A stretch of 64,000 bases of DNA from a virus. This document shows positions 36,054 through 45,191 of this stretch, one piece after another. The notes beneath the pieces are model-generated. The model saw nothing but the letters and a program-made list of their open reading frames with translations, was not told the origin of the DNA and ran no database searches. The stretch lies in IMG/VR virus record IMGVR_UViG_3300033146_000850, positions 1-64,000 of that record; one strand, 5' to 3'. Positions within the stretch are counted from its first letter, which is position 1. Every line of letters starts with the position of its first letter. The position numbers and the translations under genes are program-made.

Positions 36054-38603
36054 ATGGGTAAACATTCTAGTGTTGATATTTATAAAAGTAATAATTCATT
36101 TGCACCTGAATCCGATTTTATAAGGATTAAAGGTGGTAGAGATAATAAAATATATTTCATTTTGGATAATGGGGATGAATATTTCATAAGTAGTCCGTGG
36201 GAGTTACCTGTGATATCTCAAACGGTAATTGACCCGTCAACGATAACCCCTGTAATAAATGACAAATATATAATACCTATAAACGCAACAGGCGATTGGG
36301 TAGGTCAGGATTCAAATATTGCTAATTGGAATGGTACTGTTTGGGAATTTATCACACCCGAAAAAAGTTGGGTGACGTATATTCAAGATACTAATTTATT
36401 AGCTGGATTTGATGGTAATGAATGGAAATTAATGTCCGTTCCAACTGATGAGATGACATTAGAGGTTTTGAATGATGAGATTACAATATTAGGTATTGAT
36501 ACTATTATAAACAGTAACGGTGTGAGTTTAGACCCCTCACACACACCAATGTCAAACCCAGATGCCGAATTAGTGACAAGAGGTTTTGTTGATTCTATCT
36601 CTACATCTGTTGATTATGCAACTATTGATTTAATACCAGCATTACCTAAAATGGGTGTTTGTAATTCAGAGAGAGATTTATATCATGAGGCTTGGAACCC
36701 TAAAATATTCACTAATATGACTGGGGTTGGTATGCACGATGACCCATTAAACGGTGTTGTATATATTCCTAAAAATATGACTACTTTATTGTATTGCTAT
36801 ACCTCTCCACCATCTCCTGTGCCAGCGGTTGATAATACACCAATATTAGACCCTGGAACATATCGGTTATATTCAAATATAGATTTAGTTCCATATGGTT
36901 TGAATATGACCGAGAATGTGTTATATTCAGGAGCAAGAAGTATAAATTTCACATCTAGATTTGAACAAGGAAGATGGCTACACGAGGCAGTTGTACCGTG
37001 GTCTGATTTTAGACTAAGTAGAGTATTAGTTAATACAGGACATCCAATGTTCTTTTATCAATTAATTTTATACGATGGATACCCTGGGACAAATACTGAT
37101 ATAACTATTACTGGAATTGATAGGATAATTAATGCTGATAAATGGAGTGTTGATGGGTTTATAACTAAAGCTATTCCTGAAAATGCCAATAATGAACTTG
37201 CTACTAGAAAATATATCGACAATACTAAAAACAATCCTGACAATATAACATTAGAGGTTAATACTGATAATAATATAATATGTTCTAATGAAAATGATAT
37301 ACAACTTGTATTAAATGATGCTTATGGACACAATATAGCCACTCACGGGTATCATTGGGTAACAACTACACCTGGGGTACCTACTCTTACAAATGGCACC
37401 TTAGAACTAAATTTACCAGATGATGGAAGTGGATTTTGTCAAGCATATCAGGGACAGGTGTTTATTGGTGATTCTAATAATGCTGGTATAAACGAGGAAA
37501 CTTGGAATGCATATGTTCATACAAATATGGATGTTAGAATTGATGGTATAAATTTTTGGTTATATACTAATAATTATGAGTTGGAGGTTGATGAAGTAAT
37601 TGAACTTAGTGATGGTAGTTTTTTACTTAGGTCAATGGTTCCAAAAGGAGAGTATAAGGAAATACTTGGATGTTGGGCAAGAATTGAAAGTAGCACCGTT
37701 AATATTACTAATCAACCGTGGTATCGTTTTGTTGATTGTAACCACTACCCTCCAAAGCAAATTATAAAGGTTAAAGAAATTGACCTTATAATTGACGATG
37801 ACGATGAATCGATTGATGGTTCAGATACACCAATGTCAGATGCTCATCATGAGCTTGTCACTAGAGCAAAAGTCGAAAGTCTTGTAAATAATAATACACA
37901 CTGGAACAAATCTGGCACAGAATTAAATCCGTCTGATGCTTTAGTGGATGTAATAAATCTGGAAATGACCCAGAATGGGTATACACAGATAAAAATTCGT
38001 AATAATAATGACACTGGAAATGGAGCAGGAGCTTTATTGGAGCTGAAAGGTTCTGGAGCAGATTATACAAATAATGCTTACTTCGGAATTTATAGTCCAG
38101 CCTTCTGGCTTTCACAATTAGCTGGAAAAGCCGTATTAATGTCAGATAGAGATGTTGTAATTGGAACAGTTGACTCAACAGGAGATATTAACTTTCTTAT
38201 TGGAAATTCTTACAGCTCACCAGTTGTAGTTGGACATCTAAATCAAGACGGATTCCATTTAGATGCACTTCAAACAACATCTGTGCATCCAGCAAGCTAT
38301 TATAACCTTTTTGTTGATGCAAGTACTGGTTTAATATATGCCAGTAACACAGGAGCAACTGGTAATACTCCAGCCACGGAAACTTTCACAATAGATGCTA
38401 CTATTGTTACAAATGGATATATAGACCTTTCAAACGCACCTAATCCAGACAATCATAATAGTGTTAACTGGAATGGTACGATATTATTTGAAGGAGCTAC
38501 CGAAGATTATACAATTACAGGAAATAGAGTGACTTTTCATACTAGTAATGGTGGAGTAGAACTCATTACTGGAATGAAAATACAAATTAAATATAAATAT
38601 TAG
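36054..38603 (+). CDS. Tail fibre, DUF2793-like N-terminus, mosaic C-terminus
   Basis: An 849-residue product; GAGGG precedes ATG 36054. The first ~130 residues are paralogous to the 31426 protein (SSPWELPV, NATGDWVGQDSNIANWNGTV, WEFITPEKSW). Two copies of a short hinge follow: TPMSNPDAELVTRGFVDS (~res 165) and TPMSDAHHELVTRAKVES (~res 600), typical connectors between fibre domains. From about 37,900 the DNA looks less AT-rich and the protein changes style (GNGAGALLELKGSGADYTN, YYNLFVDASTGLIYAS), like a newly joined tip domain. It ends in a small beta domain (TFTIDATIVTNGYIDLSNAP). Confidence 0.65.
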   Translation: MGKHSSVDIYKSNNSFAPESDFIRIKGGRDNKIYFILDNGDEYFISSPWELPVISQTVIDPSTITPVINDKYIIPINATGDWVGQDSNIANWNGTVWEFITPEKSWVTYIQDTNLLAGFDGNEWKLMSVPTDEMTLEVLNDEITILGIDTIINSNGVSLDPSHTPMSNPDAELVTRGFVDSISTSVDYATIDLIPALPKMGVCNSERDLYHEAWNPKIFTNMTGVGMHDDPLNGVVYIPKNMTTLLYCYTSPPSPVPAVDNTPILDPGTYRLYSNIDLVPYGLNMTENVLYSGARSINFTSRFEQGRWLHEAVVPWSDFRLSRVLVNTGHPMFFYQLILYDGYPGTNTDITITGIDRIINADKWSVDGFITKAIPENANNELATRKYIDNTKNNPDNITLEVNTDNNIICSNENDIQLVLNDAYGHNIATHGYHWVTTTPGVPTLTNGTLELNLPDDGSGFCQAYQGQVFIGDSNNAGINEETWNAYVHTNMDVRIDGINFWLYTNNYELEVDEVIELSDGSFLLRSMVPKGEYKEILGCWARIESSTVNITNQPWYRFVDCNHYPPKQIIKVKEIDLIIDDDDESIDGSDTPMSDAHHELVTRAKVESLVNNNTHWNKSGTELNPSDALVDVINLEMTQNGYTQIKIRNNNDTGNGAGALLELKGSGADYTNNAYFGIYSPAFWLSQLAGKAVLMSDRDVVIGTVDSTGDINFLIGNSYSSPVVVGHLNQDGFHLDALQTTSVHPASYYNLFVDASTGLIYASNTGATGNTPATETFTIDATIVTNGYIDLSNAPNPDNHNSVNWNGTILFEGATEDYTITGNRVTFHTSNGGVELITGMKIQIKYKY

Positions 38604-38618
38604 AGGTTGTTAGTTATT

Positions 38619-38840
38619 ATGATTATTGATACAGATGAGCGAGAAATTAAAATTAAAGATTTGAGTTTAGCAGCATTTATAAGGATGAAAAATAATATAC
38701 TTATAGATGTTAGGGATGGTTTTTTTATATTCCATTCTAAATTAACAGAGCGAGAGTGGAAAATAGAATTTTTAAAAAGTGAGAGTAGTAAGTTTGATAG
38801 GGAGGTTAGAGATTTAAGATGGTGTATAAAAAATAATTAA
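38619..38840 (+). CDS. Small DUF5659-like protein (73 aa)
   Basis: The product starting at ATG 38619 begins MIIDTDEREIKIKDLSLAAF and ends RDLRWCIKNN. The pattern 'KDLSLAAFI.MKNNILIDVRDGFFIFHS' resembles DUF5659, a small domain of unknown function found in phages and low-GC bacteria. A TTG at 38607 touches the GAGG ribosome site and is unlikely. The next gene starts 11 nt downstream with AAAGGAGG. Confidence 0.55.
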   Translation: MIIDTDEREIKIKDLSLAAFIRMKNNILIDVRDGFFIFHSKLTEREWKIEFLKSESSKFDREVRDLRWCIKNN

Positions 38841-38851
38841 AGGAGGTCAAA

Positions 38852-40024
38852 ATGGCTTTATTAAGAGGTTCTTCACAAATTTTAGATTTAAGTATCCCGA
38901 TTGGTAAACTAGAATCTGATTTTTTAAATGGTGTAAATTGGGACATTACAGACGGAAACAACAATGCTACTATTACAGGGCTACAAGCAGGAACTAGTGC
39001 TAATGATGCTGTGAATTATCAACAGCTTATGGATTTAATTAACGGTCAGAGAGTCAGAGAAGTAAGAGTTTTCGCAACATCTAACGTTACTCTAAATGGT
39101 GCACACACGGAAGACGGCATAGCACTTAATACTGGAGACAGAATTGCGTGTTTTAATCAGACTACTTCTACCGAGGACGGTATTTATGTCGTTGACACAA
39201 CAGGAGCTTGGGCAAGAGCTACTAATTTTGATACTAATTTTGAAGCAAGAAGTTGTAAAATTCTTGTTTCAGAAGGAACTGCAAGGGAAAACACTCAATG
39301 GTTTATTACTAATGACAAAGGAAACGATGTTGTAGGAACAGCTGATTTAGTAGCTGTACAAACTGGTAGTTCAGGAATGATGACTGCTGATAATGGTTTA
39401 ACAATGACTGGAAGCAATATTCAGTTAGGTGGAGCATTAAATCAGAATACTACCATCACGACTGCGACTAATTCCTTTACTTTTTCTGGTACAGGGGTAG
39501 GCGGTACTTTTAATGTTCATGCAAATGATGCTGTAACCATTTGGGGAAACCAGGCTCAAATTATATTCAACAATCATTTAGATTTAGATGCCAATTTGAC
39601 TATCCGTTTTAATGACGATGAAATTAAATCATCATCAGTTCTGAGTGCAATTCCATTTTCAATGACAGCAACGACTGATTATGGTAATGGTAATGGTACA
39701 TCAGCAGGAGATGTTATTGACCAATTCAGAGCCGATTTTACAGATGATGCTATTGTTAATGCTTTAGTTGAGCTTAAAGCTATAGTTGATAATCCAGAAG
39801 TGATAATAGAGGAAAGTATTACTGTAGCCAACGGAACATCAATCACTCTTACAAATGGAACTACTACATCTGTAATTAAAGATGTATTTCTTAATGGTAA
39901 TAGACTTGTTCCAACAACCGAATTTACAGTCGGAGATAATGGAACATACAGAACAATCACAGAAGTAATCGCAAATCAGGATTTTACAGATGGCGATGTT
40001 GTTACAGTTAAGTATGTAGCTTAA
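38852..40024 (+). CDS. Tail-fibre protein (390 aa)
   Basis: A strong AAAGGAGG precedes ATG 38852. Residues ~65-160 carry the fibre module 'NVTLNGAHTEDGIALNTGDR...TEDGIYVV..GAWARA..F', frequent in short phage fibres. The end (SVIKDVFLNGNRLVPTTEFT, GDVVTVKYVA) is a small C-terminal beta domain. The coding sequence looks less AT-biased than the flanking fibre genes and is followed by a strong terminator, so it may be abundant or recently acquired. Confidence 0.65.
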   Translation: MALLRGSSQILDLSIPIGKLESDFLNGVNWDITDGNNNATITGLQAGTSANDAVNYQQLMDLINGQRVREVRVFATSNVTLNGAHTEDGIALNTGDRIACFNQTTSTEDGIYVVDTTGAWARATNFDTNFEARSCKILVSEGTARENTQWFITNDKGNDVVGTADLVAVQTGSSGMMTADNGLTMTGSNIQLGGALNQNTTITTATNSFTFSGTGVGGTFNVHANDAVTIWGNQAQIIFNNHLDLDANLTIRFNDDEIKSSSVLSAIPFSMTATTDYGNGNGTSAGDVIDQFRADFTDDAIVNALVELKAIVDNPEVIIEESITVANGTSITLTNGTTTSVIKDVFLNGNRLVPTTEFTVGDNGTYRTITEVIANQDFTDGDVVTVKYVA

Positions 40025-40038
40025 TGTTTAATAGGTTT

Positions 40039-40064
40039 AGCTCCTACCTAAAAGGAGCTTTTTT
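40039..40064 (+). terminator. Rho-independent terminator
   Basis: AGCTCC pairs with GGAGCT and is followed by a T6 run, 14 nt after the previous stop and 16 nt before the next start. Confidence 0.88.
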
Positions 40065-40079
40065 ATATAGGAGGATATA

Positions 40080-41483
40080 GTGGGACAAATAAGAAATTCA
40101 CAAATTATAAATAATGACCTAACAGGGGCTAGTATCAATAGAAACTTTAGGTTTTTTGATGAAAGAGAAATACCTATCAGTGCAGGTGAAATTAGATTTT
40201 GGCAAGGTGTGTTCTGGAGGGTTATATCAGATATAACTATAACTGAAACTGGAGGCTCAATTCCTAAAGAGGGTGATATGACATATTCCCCTGATTCTCA
40301 ACCTATTTATTGGCAAAAAATACCTAATTATGGGGTTGATAGGATTGTTTTTGAAAGTATGGATATACCTGGATATAATATAACAACTAACATCTTGAAT
40401 GGTGATTGTATTCAACCAATGGCTAGTAGAATGCATAATAATTGGGAAGTATATGGTGAAAATTTATTATTTGATGTTACTGATGAAGGTGGTAATTCGT
40501 GGTATGGTTTAACTTTTCCAACTATTACAGATTATATCACGTGGCATAATAGTCAAACATTTATATCTATGGTTCACGTTGAAATATATGGGTTGTTAAA
40601 TAGTAAAAAAAATAATTATCATAAGATTTATGGTAGAAATGAGGGTTTATCTATAATTAAGGGGTGTGATATTAACGGTAGAAGTAATTATCATAAAAAT
40701 ATATGTTTATTTCAATCGAATTGGGATGAAAGAAGCACATTTGCAATGGATATATTAAATAGATTAACAGGAACAACACCATCCAGTTCGACCGATGCCC
40801 AAAGATGCATACATTCACCAGGAAATCAATCAATTTATACATTATACCAAACACTAAACACACCTAATACTATACATTTTAATGGTGGATTAAATTCAAA
40901 TAAAAGATGTTATAATCCATCAACTTTAGGGTTTAACTCTATTAATTCGGGGGATGTTTTTCTACCAATGCTTGGTGGTAATGGATTTTATGCTATTACA
41001 CAAAATACAGGTGGGTGGTCATTTATAGGTGTTCAAAATCTTGTTGATAATAGATATATTGACAGTGTAAGTCTTGTTAAAGTATATGGATTTCAAAGAA
41101 ATGACGGTTGTGTTATTGCTATAGTTAAACCAGTAGGTCAAGATTCATGGAGAATATCTTGGAAAGAACCTGTAAATAATAAAAAAATAATAATAGGATT
41201 TTATAATAGGGATGATAAAATGATATTAAAAGATGTTACATCTTTAGTTGATTCGTTTTCCAATGGTGGAACATCATTTTTAATACCTAAAAGTGTATTG
41301 AGTGCTGGTAATAAATCATCAACTAATTATAATTTATCAAAAATGACCGTTAGGAATATGGAAATTTTTATATCTGATGGTGATGGATTTATTTCAAAAG
41401 TACCACATTCTATAGATTGGATATTGAAAGCAAATGGTGCAAAGGCATATTTATTACTCAATAATAATCATTCATATAATTAA
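40080..41483 (+). CDS. Putative virion/fibre protein (467 aa), GTG start
   Basis: GTG 40080 follows GGAGG. The protein opens GQIRNSQIINNDLTGASINR and has beta-rich, Trp/Tyr/Asn-rich sequence throughout (GEIRFWQGVFWRVISD, YWQKIPNYGVDRI). It has scattered cysteines and no membrane segment. I recognise no family. Position after a terminator and before another fibre gene suggests a separate late unit of the fibre array. Confidence 0.5.
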   Translation: MGQIRNSQIINNDLTGASINRNFRFFDEREIPISAGEIRFWQGVFWRVISDITITETGGSIPKEGDMTYSPDSQPIYWQKIPNYGVDRIVFESMDIPGYNITTNILNGDCIQPMASRMHNNWEVYGENLLFDVTDEGGNSWYGLTFPTITDYITWHNSQTFISMVHVEIYGLLNSKKNNYHKIYGRNEGLSIIKGCDINGRSNYHKNICLFQSNWDERSTFAMDILNRLTGTTPSSSTDAQRCIHSPGNQSIYTLYQTLNTPNTIHFNGGLNSNKRCYNPSTLGFNSINSGDVFLPMLGGNGFYAITQNTGGWSFIGVQNLVDNRYIDSVSLVKVYGFQRNDGCVIAIVKPVGQDSWRISWKEPVNNKKIIIGFYNRDDKMILKDVTSLVDSFSNGGTSFLIPKSVLSAGNKSSTNYNLSKMTVRNMEIFISDGDGFISKVPHSIDWILKANGAKAYLLLNNNHSYN

Positions 41484-41501
41484 AAACATAAATAATATTG
41501 A

Positions 41502-41587
41502 TTAGGGTTGTAATACTAAGATACCCTAACTATAAAGGTATGATACTAAAAAACCTTAACTAAAAGGATTTAATACTAAAAAATCCT
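41502..41587 (+). other. Three tandem hairpins with conserved loop and covarying stems
   Basis: Hairpin 1 (41502-41529) pairs TTAGGGT with ACCCTAA. Hairpin 2 (41535-41557) pairs AAGGT with ACCTT. Hairpin 3 (41565-41587) pairs AGGATT with AATCCT. The loops share a core (TAATACTAAGA, TGATACTAAAA, TAATACTAAAA). The stems change in a compensatory way while the loop is kept, as expected of a structured RNA in the leader of the 41628 gene. Reading them as simple repeats would not explain the paired changes. A 7/8 late-promoter match (CATAAATA) lies just upstream near 41487. Confidence 0.72.
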
Positions 41588-41627
41588 AACTAATTTTTAT
41601 TTAAATATTAAAAGGGGGTGACCACAT

Positions 41628-43658
41628 ATGATAACGTATAAACTTTGGAGTGAGGTTGACGCTGTAACATCAGGTGATATTGTAGTATATGGTAATGAAT
41701 TATGGGAGGCTACTTCTAATATTTCACCTGCTTATTATGGAGATAAAAGTAATACTCCAACATTCAGTCCAAATTGGAAAAAATCAAATAATACTCAATA
41801 TATTAATGTAAAATATATTAATCATTTTATAGAAGTTAAAATTGACACATCTGTTGATGATGTTACATTCATATTACCTGACCCATCTCTTAATAATAGA
41901 AAAGATATACACGTAGCTTTAAATACATCTGGCAATACATTGACAATTGAGACAAATACACCAACTGTCAAGATTAATAATAGTATAACTAGTATGGATT
42001 TTAATGTATCCGCTGATAGTATAGTACTTCATCCATCTAGTGATATAAATTATCAAATACGCTCGGAGGTTGCCGATAAACCACCTTTAGTTTTTTGTTG
42101 TAGACCAGGGTCAACGCAATCTTTTACAACTACATTAACCAATATTAATTATGATACAATATTATTAGATAAAGGTTCATTTGCTCATCTATCATCTGGG
42201 GAAATATATTTCGATATAGGTGGTATTTATAATATATCTGTATCATATGGTGGAAGAGTTACAAATAATAGTAGAACAGAGGTTAATGGATATTTACAAA
42301 TAAATAAAGGTAGTGGTTTTGTAAATGTTCCTGATTTACAACTTAATGCGTATCATAGACATATTAGTCAAGGTGCTGATGGTGACAGTCAAACAATATC
42401 ATTAGAAATAGAAGCTGGTGATATTATTCGTGTTCAAGTTGTTGGTGATGGTGGTTCTATTGAGACTATCCCTGCTAGTTGTACTATAAATATCACGGTA
42501 TCTAAAGGGTTGCGAGGTGAAAAAGGGGAAAAAGGTGAGCAAGGTTTTGATGGAGCAGATGGTGACATTACCTGGGAAGGTGGTTGGACAGCTGGAACAT
42601 ATCAAGAAAATATGGCAGTTGAATATAATGGGTCATCTTTTGTTTGTATTCAAAATGGAACGAATATTAATCCTGGCACACCAGACACCCCAAATTCTGG
42701 GTGGGAATTGCTTGCAAAAAAGGGGTCTGATGGTTCAGGGGCTACCATTAACGTATCCGAAGATGGAACTATGGCTACCAATACCCCACACGGAACTCTT
42801 AATTTCAAAAAAGGAGTTATTATTAGTGATGCTGGCGGAGGCGTTGCTGATATAAATATAGTGAATGTTCAACCTTATATTGGTAATAATGATGATGTTT
42901 TATTATTTATAAATGTAACTGGGGATATTTTTATCGCTGGGGATAATTTTGATAATAATATGTCTGTTGATTTAGGAAGTGATGTTACTGTAAATTATAT
43001 TGAGGCGTTGACACCAAATAATTTAAAAATTAACTATACTACAAGTTCAAGCATTCAATCCGCTGTTAATATTGAATTTACAAGAAACGGTATTCCATCA
43101 TTTGGTCACACTATTACTTGTACGGTCACTGATGTTATAATTGGAAATGGTGTTGCTGGAACGTGGGTTGAAAATTTCAACACATCATCCTGGAGTACAC
43201 CAAGATGGAATGTTGTAGAAGGTAGTAGTTTAACTAATTTTTTCCATACAGGAGTATCTACACCATCAGGTAATACTGGAGCAACTAGTGCATATGATGG
43301 TAATTTCTTATACGGTGAGAGGTCTAACCCTAATAATGGAGTTGGTAGCTCATACAATGCATATGCAGAAACTTCTGATTTTCATGATTTGACACAAGTT
43401 AGCTTTATGCTTCATAAATGGTCAAGTACACCATCAAATATGGGTGACCTAGTAATATATTCACAAAATTCTAATAACACGTGGACGGAAAGATGGAGAC
43501 ATACTGGAAATGAACAGACAGCACAAGGTGACGCTTTTGTTCAAATTACTCTTAATGCAATTCCCTGGGATTGTAAAGGAATTAGAATAATGTTCGAGGC
43601 GGTTTCTAGTTATATGTCTGATATTTGTATCGATGATGTCGAAATTATTTCAATTTAA
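41628..43658 (+). CDS. Modular adhesin: chitin-binding-like, collagen-like and MAM-like domains
   Basis: A 676-residue product; GGGGGTGA lies nine bases before ATG 41628. Domains in order: a chitin-binding-like module at ~5-50 (LWSEVDAVTSGDIVVYGNEL); a beta domain to ~290 ending in a TNF/C1q-like block (GGIYNISVSYGGRV); a short collagen-like stretch at ~295-312 (GLRGEKGEKGEQGFDGADGD); a second carbohydrate-binding-like module (WTAGTYQENMAVEYNGSSFV); an IPT-like segment; and a C-terminal ~150 residues resembling a MAM domain (ATSAYDGNFLYGERS, MGDLVIYSQNSNNTWTERW, DICIDDVEI). A receptor- or glycan-binding virion protein is likely. Confidence 0.65.
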   Translation: MITYKLWSEVDAVTSGDIVVYGNELWEATSNISPAYYGDKSNTPTFSPNWKKSNNTQYINVKYINHFIEVKIDTSVDDVTFILPDPSLNNRKDIHVALNTSGNTLTIETNTPTVKINNSITSMDFNVSADSIVLHPSSDINYQIRSEVADKPPLVFCCRPGSTQSFTTTLTNINYDTILLDKGSFAHLSSGEIYFDIGGIYNISVSYGGRVTNNSRTEVNGYLQINKGSGFVNVPDLQLNAYHRHISQGADGDSQTISLEIEAGDIIRVQVVGDGGSIETIPASCTINITVSKGLRGEKGEKGEQGFDGADGDITWEGGWTAGTYQENMAVEYNGSSFVCIQNGTNINPGTPDTPNSGWELLAKKGSDGSGATINVSEDGTMATNTPHGTLNFKKGVIISDAGGGVADINIVNVQPYIGNNDDVLLFINVTGDIFIAGDNFDNNMSVDLGSDVTVNYIEALTPNNLKINYTTSSSIQSAVNIEFTRNGIPSFGHTITCTVTDVIIGNGVAGTWVENFNTSSWSTPRWNVVEGSSLTNFFHTGVSTPSGNTGATSAYDGNFLYGERSNPNNGVGSSYNAYAETSDFHDLTQVSFMLHKWSSTPSNMGDLVIYSQNSNNTWTERWRHTGNEQTAQGDAFVQITLNAIPWDCKGIRIMFEAVSSYMSDICIDDVEIISI

Positions 43659-43660
43659 AC

Positions 43661-43689
43661 TTGACAAATCATAAATTATAATGTAATAT
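43661..43689 (+). promoter_or_regulatory. Sigma70-type promoter before the radical SAM gene
   Basis: TTGACA (43661-43666), 17-bp spacer, TAATAT (43684-43689), 33 nt upstream of ATG 43723. It marks the change from late fibre genes to early/middle genes. Confidence 0.7.
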
Positions 43690-43722
43690 GTTTTTGTTGT
43701 TATTTATTTTAGAGGTTTAATT

Positions 43723-44706
43723 ATGAAGTTAGAAAATATTGGATTCTATAGTTTATATGATGAACGTGTTAAAAATGTTAGTCCAAAATCTCAAATGAAA
43801 AGATGTGAAATGATTATTACTGAATATTGTAATTTCAAATGTCCATATTGTAGAGGTTTGGATAATGGGATATATGGTGATAGGAAAAAGAAAGAATTAT
43901 CTTTTGATGAAATTAAAAGAAATATTGATTTGTGGTGTTTAAATGAACCTCTTGAAAATATTAGATTTTCAGGTGGTGAGCCAACTTTACATTCAGACAT
44001 AGTCAACATTGTTAAATATGCTAAATCTAAAAAAATTAAAAGAATAGCAATATCAACTAATGGGTCTAATAACATTGATTTATATAAAGAACTTATTGAT
44101 GCTGGTGTTAATGATTTTTCTATATCTTTGGATGCTAATTGTTCATCAGATGGCGATATGCTGGCTGGTTACATTGAGGGTTCTTGGAATATAGTTGTTG
44201 AAAATATTAAAATATTATCAAAATTGACATATGTAACGGTTGGTGTGGTGTTATCACCTGATAATATATCCAACACTGTATCAACCATTAATTTTGCACA
44301 CGACTTAGGAGTTGATGATATTAGAATTATATCATCCGCACAATGGAATAAACCTATTCCTGGATTAAAAAAGGTTAGTAAAGAGGTTCGGGATGCTCAT
44401 CCAATCTTAAATTATAGAATAGAACATTTTGCAAATGGTAGAAATGTTAGAGGAATAAAAGCAACTGATTCTAATAAATGTTCATTGGTTTTAGATGATA
44501 GTGTTATTGCTGGTGATTATCATTTTCCTTGTGTAATATATATGAGAGAGAAGGGTGCTCCTATTGGTAAAATAAATACTAATATGAGAAATGATAGAGT
44601 TAAATGGTTTGAAACCCATAACACTTATTTAGATGATATTTGTAGAAATAATTGTTTAGACGTTTGTATAGACTATAATAACAAATATAATTGTTATAAA
44701 CATTAA
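43723..44706 (+). CDS. Radical SAM enzyme with C-terminal cysteine cluster
   Basis: A 327-residue product with the radical SAM iron-sulphur motif C36-x3-C40-x2-C43 (CNFKCPYC), followed by the SAM-binding FSGGEPTLH and a TIM-barrel-like series of strands (IKRIAISTNGS, DFSISLDAN, VTVGVVLSPDN). The C-terminus holds C307, C311, C315 and C324, and earlier single cysteines (KCSLV, FPCVIY), arranged like a SPASM/Twitch extension binding an auxiliary cluster. Such enzymes modify peptides, tRNA or small molecules; the substrate here is unknown and no obvious precursor peptide lies beside it. GAGG precedes ATG 43723. It converges with the minus-strand gene and the two stops touch. Confidence 0.85.
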   Translation: MKLENIGFYSLYDERVKNVSPKSQMKRCEMIITEYCNFKCPYCRGLDNGIYGDRKKKELSFDEIKRNIDLWCLNEPLENIRFSGGEPTLHSDIVNIVKYAKSKKIKRIAISTNGSNNIDLYKELIDAGVNDFSISLDANCSSDGDMLAGYIEGSWNIVVENIKILSKLTYVTVGVVLSPDNISNTVSTINFAHDLGVDDIRIISSAQWNKPIPGLKKVSKEVRDAHPILNYRIEHFANGRNVRGIKATDSNKCSLVLDDSVIAGDYHFPCVIYMREKGAPIGKINTNMRNDRVKWFETHNTYLDDICRNNCLDVCIDYNNKYNCYKH

Positions 44707-45174
44707 TTAATCAGTGATAATAATATCACATAGAGAATCCATTGTTTTTTGATTTATAGTTTCAGGAAAATTTTCAATTTTTATCTTGTAAATATCAATA
44801 TCAACCTCTTCTTCCATAAAATTAGAATACTCTGTCGATTCCTGTTCATATTTTTCAATTACATTTTTATATCTTTCTTTTAATTCTTCAAAATCAGAGT
44901 TTAATTGTTCCATATCTTTAATTTTAGGGGTTTGGGTTTGCACATTCTCCCAATCAATACTCCCATCTTCATTTTTAACTGCATTTTTAACAAGCATTTC
45001 AACTCTTTCTTTTTCATAAGCCTCATCTATTTTTGGTTTATGCTCTTCAACCATTTTAAGCTCTTCTAGTATTATCTTCTTATTTCTAGATATTGCATAT
45101 GCAAATTTCACTGGATACACACCTGTTAATCCATTAAGTGTCGAATAAATGTTAGCTAAATCATTTCTGTTCAT
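44707..45174 (-). CDS. Coiled-coil protein of unknown function (155 aa)
   Basis: Starts after AAGAGGT. Begins MNRNDLANIYSTLNGLTGVY and continues with a long charged helical region (KKIILEELKMVEEHKPKIDE, then DFEELKERYKNVIEKYEQES), so it is probably a coiled coil. It resembles the small helical proteins (DUF1617-like) of tailed phages in its N-terminal 'KFAYAISRNKKIILEELK' pattern. It lies 17 nt after phoH on the same strand and is probably in its operon. Confidence 0.6.
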   Translation of the reverse strand: MNRNDLANIYSTLNGLTGVYPVKFAYAISRNKKIILEELKMVEEHKPKIDEAYEKERVEMLVKNAVKNEDGSIDWENVQTQTPKIKDMEQLNSDFEELKERYKNVIEKYEQESTEYSNFMEEEVDIDIYKIKIENFPETINQKTMDSLCDIIITD

Positions 45175-45191
45175 TGTCTTACCTCTTTTTA

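Noticed and set aside
9664-43658. Diversity-generating retroelement in the fibre array
   Set aside because: No reverse transcriptase frame and no template/variable repeat pair with adenine-specific changes were seen.
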